64,000 nt of DNA from NCBI GenBank assembly GCA_037783415.1, contig JAZGTN010000007.1, forward strand, positions 2,811,501 through 2,875,500. Direction: 5' to 3'. The stretch comes from Leptasterias polaris. Taxonomy: Eukaryota > Echinodermata > Asteroidea > Forcipulatida > Asteriidae. Below the pieces are notes generated by a model, which saw only the letters and a list, made by a program, of their open reading frames with translations, was not told the origin of the DNA and ran no database searches. Position 1 is the stretch's first letter, and each line of letters begins with the position of its first letter. Below, piece after piece: positions 62,496 to 64,000 of the stretch. The position numbers and the translations under genes were made by a program.

Positions 62496-64000
62496 ATGAG
62501 ACAGTATACAGAATTGGTAATCTTAAATTTGACCGAATTTCAGATCTCATTCTTGGAAATTCTACTAAAGAAAATTACATCAGGGGAGACACCTCCCACA
62601 TCTCAAGACGACATGCGTCTTGATCACTGGATGACCCATCGTGGTCCACTCATCGACATGATTGGACCAGGATCTCTCTACCATCGAGTTCAGCTGTTGG
62701 ACGATAAGTTGCGCCGGAAGAGAGAACGGCGAGAGAGACAAAAGGCTGTTGAAAATCCAGGAGAGAGTTCTTCCACGGAAATCAACAAGATTACAGACGC
62801 TAAGATAACTACAAACCATCTCGAGTTTATGTCCGCATTAATAGCTGACCCAGAACTGAATGATGGAATGAAACATGATTTTCACAGTCAAACAAGAAGA
62901 GTCTCATCGTCTGCGGAAGTGGAGATTAAAAACGAGAAGAAGGACATCAATAGAAACCAAGTCGAGGAAAAACAACGAACTCAAGGCGTACCGCAACTTT
63001 TTCCATCGCTGCCTGAAAATAAGTGGGCAACACGAAGAGAGCCACCGACAGCAAACAACAGACAGGTGCAACGCCATAGGTAACTCATAATCTATAGAAT
63101 AATTATATTTTCGGTGAAAAAACATTATATTCTATTTTGCCACAGAGGCAGTGTCAATCAAAGCGCGTTACACTACACATGACCCTTGGCTCGATTTTGA
63201 CAAAGAGCTAATTATGAGTGCGAATCACTCCTAACTGCTAAACAAATCGTGATGTCACAATACAAATCACCATAGCCCTAATACTGACAACTCATCTCAA
63301 GATGAATGTTAATAGTGCTTTGTGAAATTGACCTCTGGTCTGTGGGCCTTGCGCATTCCTGAAACCATCTCAACTCCTGTGGAGTATGCATCACCGGCAG
63401 CCAAATGGGCGCGTACACGTTGCTTAACCATTACCATCATCAAAAAGCTCTACCCTTGCAGGGTGATGAGAAGCAATAATGAGTTGGTGTCTTCCTCAAG
63501 ACACCAGTTTTACGACCAGGATTCGAACCCATACTCAGTTGTTGACGATTCAGCAATCAGAGCTTGAGTTCGATGTTATAGACCACCTAGCCTTGTCCAA
63601 GGCTCTTTACGCAAGCACCCCGCTTTAAATTCACCAGGTAGCATAACAATACTGGCACGGTACTGCAGTACTTGATATACAGTATACCGTGGGGTCGAAG
63701 CATGGTTTTTCAACCTCGTACCAAAAAACGAAGCCGTAAAGAGCCTTGGACAAGGCTATTAGACCACCCACCCGGCAATGAAATGTAAATTTTTATAAAA
63801 AGAGAATGATAATTTATGATATTGATATTTTTTGTCATGTTTGTTCTCACTTATTAGGCAAAGTCCTTCAAGTGTAACTATTCCTGCTAATTTCCTAAAT
63901 CAAAACCATCGACGAAACATTTCTAAGAGCGTGACAATCAGCAGGACAGAGAGTCAAATCAGATGGGTGAGGTCTGCCCCTGCAGCGGTCTCCTCAAACC
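62496..64000 (+). CDS. Unrecognised gene, 5' exons; runs off the window
   Basis: Two exons join in frame: one ending at 63079 (CATAG then GTAACT, phase 2) and the next from 63858 (after CTTATTAG), open to the window end. The first exon may begin at the ATG at 62496 or after the acceptor TGACCGAATTTCAG at 62542. The protein is hydrophilic and basic: RGPLIDMIGPGSLYHRVQLL, then a K/R-rich helix (DDKLRRKRERRERQKAV), then LEFMSALIADPELNDGMKHD and a polar region. PLIDMI-x6-L with a later LEF resembles the N-terminal part of noggin-like proteins only loosely, and no Cys-rich core is reached. Codon use and length favour a real gene, but I do not recognise it. Confidence 0.5.
63465..63587 (-). repeat. 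tRNA-derived SINE scrap
   Basis: On the minus strand a B box GGTTCGAATCC (plus GGATTCGAACCC at 63520) precedes the variable region, related in layout to the array at 37247-37866 (ACGACCAGGATTCGAACCCA against ATGACCGGGACTCGAACCCA). Lies in the intron between the last two exons. Confidence 0.6.
63588..63758. mobile_element. MITE, 171 bp, self-complementary ends, 9-bp target duplication
   Basis: Perfect 24-bp terminal inverted repeats starting TAGCCTTGTCCAAGGCTC. Flanked by TAGACCACC at 63579-63587 and 63760-63768, with one extra T at 63759. Each terminal repeat contains its own hairpin AGCCTTG-tc-CAAGGCT. Inserted into the tRNA-like SINE scrap. Confidence 0.88.

Overview
The window looks like genomic DNA of a marine deuterostome invertebrate, most likely an echinoderm. 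The reasons are: intron-containing cytokine genes of the interleukin-17 (IL-17) family, AT-rich non-coding DNA, CR1/Jockey-like non-LTR retrotransposons, tRNA-derived retroposons, and a very dense population of small inverted-repeat (MITE-like) elements. Nothing in it looks bacterial: there are no operons, no ribosome-binding sites, and the genes have GT-AG introns. The species cannot be named from the sequence alone.

The backbone is a plus-strand array of three IL-17-like genes with the same four-exon architecture. Exon 1 carries only the start codon and 4-6 codons. Exon 2 carries the rest of the signal peptide plus a long Ser/Thr-rich N-terminal region. Exons 3 and 4 carry the cystine-knot core. 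Intron phases are 0, 2, 2 in all three. Gene 1 (coding 6440-11657) and gene 2 (24228-30108) lie in two direct copies of a block of about 10 kb (5885-16038 and 23673-33828). Gene 3 (46352-54353) is older and closer to canonical IL-17. The gene 1/2 pair has lost what appear to be both partners of one conserved IL-17 disulfide. At the right edge are a possible cysteine-rich exon (60501-60786) and the first exons of an unrecognised gene that runs off the window (62496-63079, 63858 onward).

Mobile DNA fills much of the rest. There is a minus-strand DDE-type transposase ORF with no ATG, ending exactly at the left edge of duplication block 1. There is a 5'-truncated LINE with an intact RT ORF (38941-42190), a second truncated LINE inside gene 3 intron 1 (46630-48040), a minus-strand LINE scrap just before gene 3 exon 2, and a tRNA-Leu-like 136-bp tandem array (37247-37866). 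The MITEs fall into several families, many with the shared terminus TAGACC...GGTCTA and apparent TA target sites. Several carry TGACGTCA, CCAAT and AAGATGGCGGC words. Comparing the two duplicated blocks gives empty and filled versions of several insertions, so the block works as a natural record of recent mobile-element activity.

Layout: 1-3683 no gene; 3684-5894 transposase; 5885-16038 IL-17 block 1; 16039-23672 repeat-rich spacer; 23673-33828 IL-17 block 2; 33829-38900 minisatellites, MITEs and tRNA-like array; 38900-42190 LINE; 42190-46150 MITEs and a 79-bp tandem array; 46173-54575 IL-17 gene 3; 54576-60480 MITE-rich spacer; 60481-64000 two partial or uncertain genes and repeats. Exon joins were made by reading splice signals, frame and paralogue conservation, without transcript evidence.
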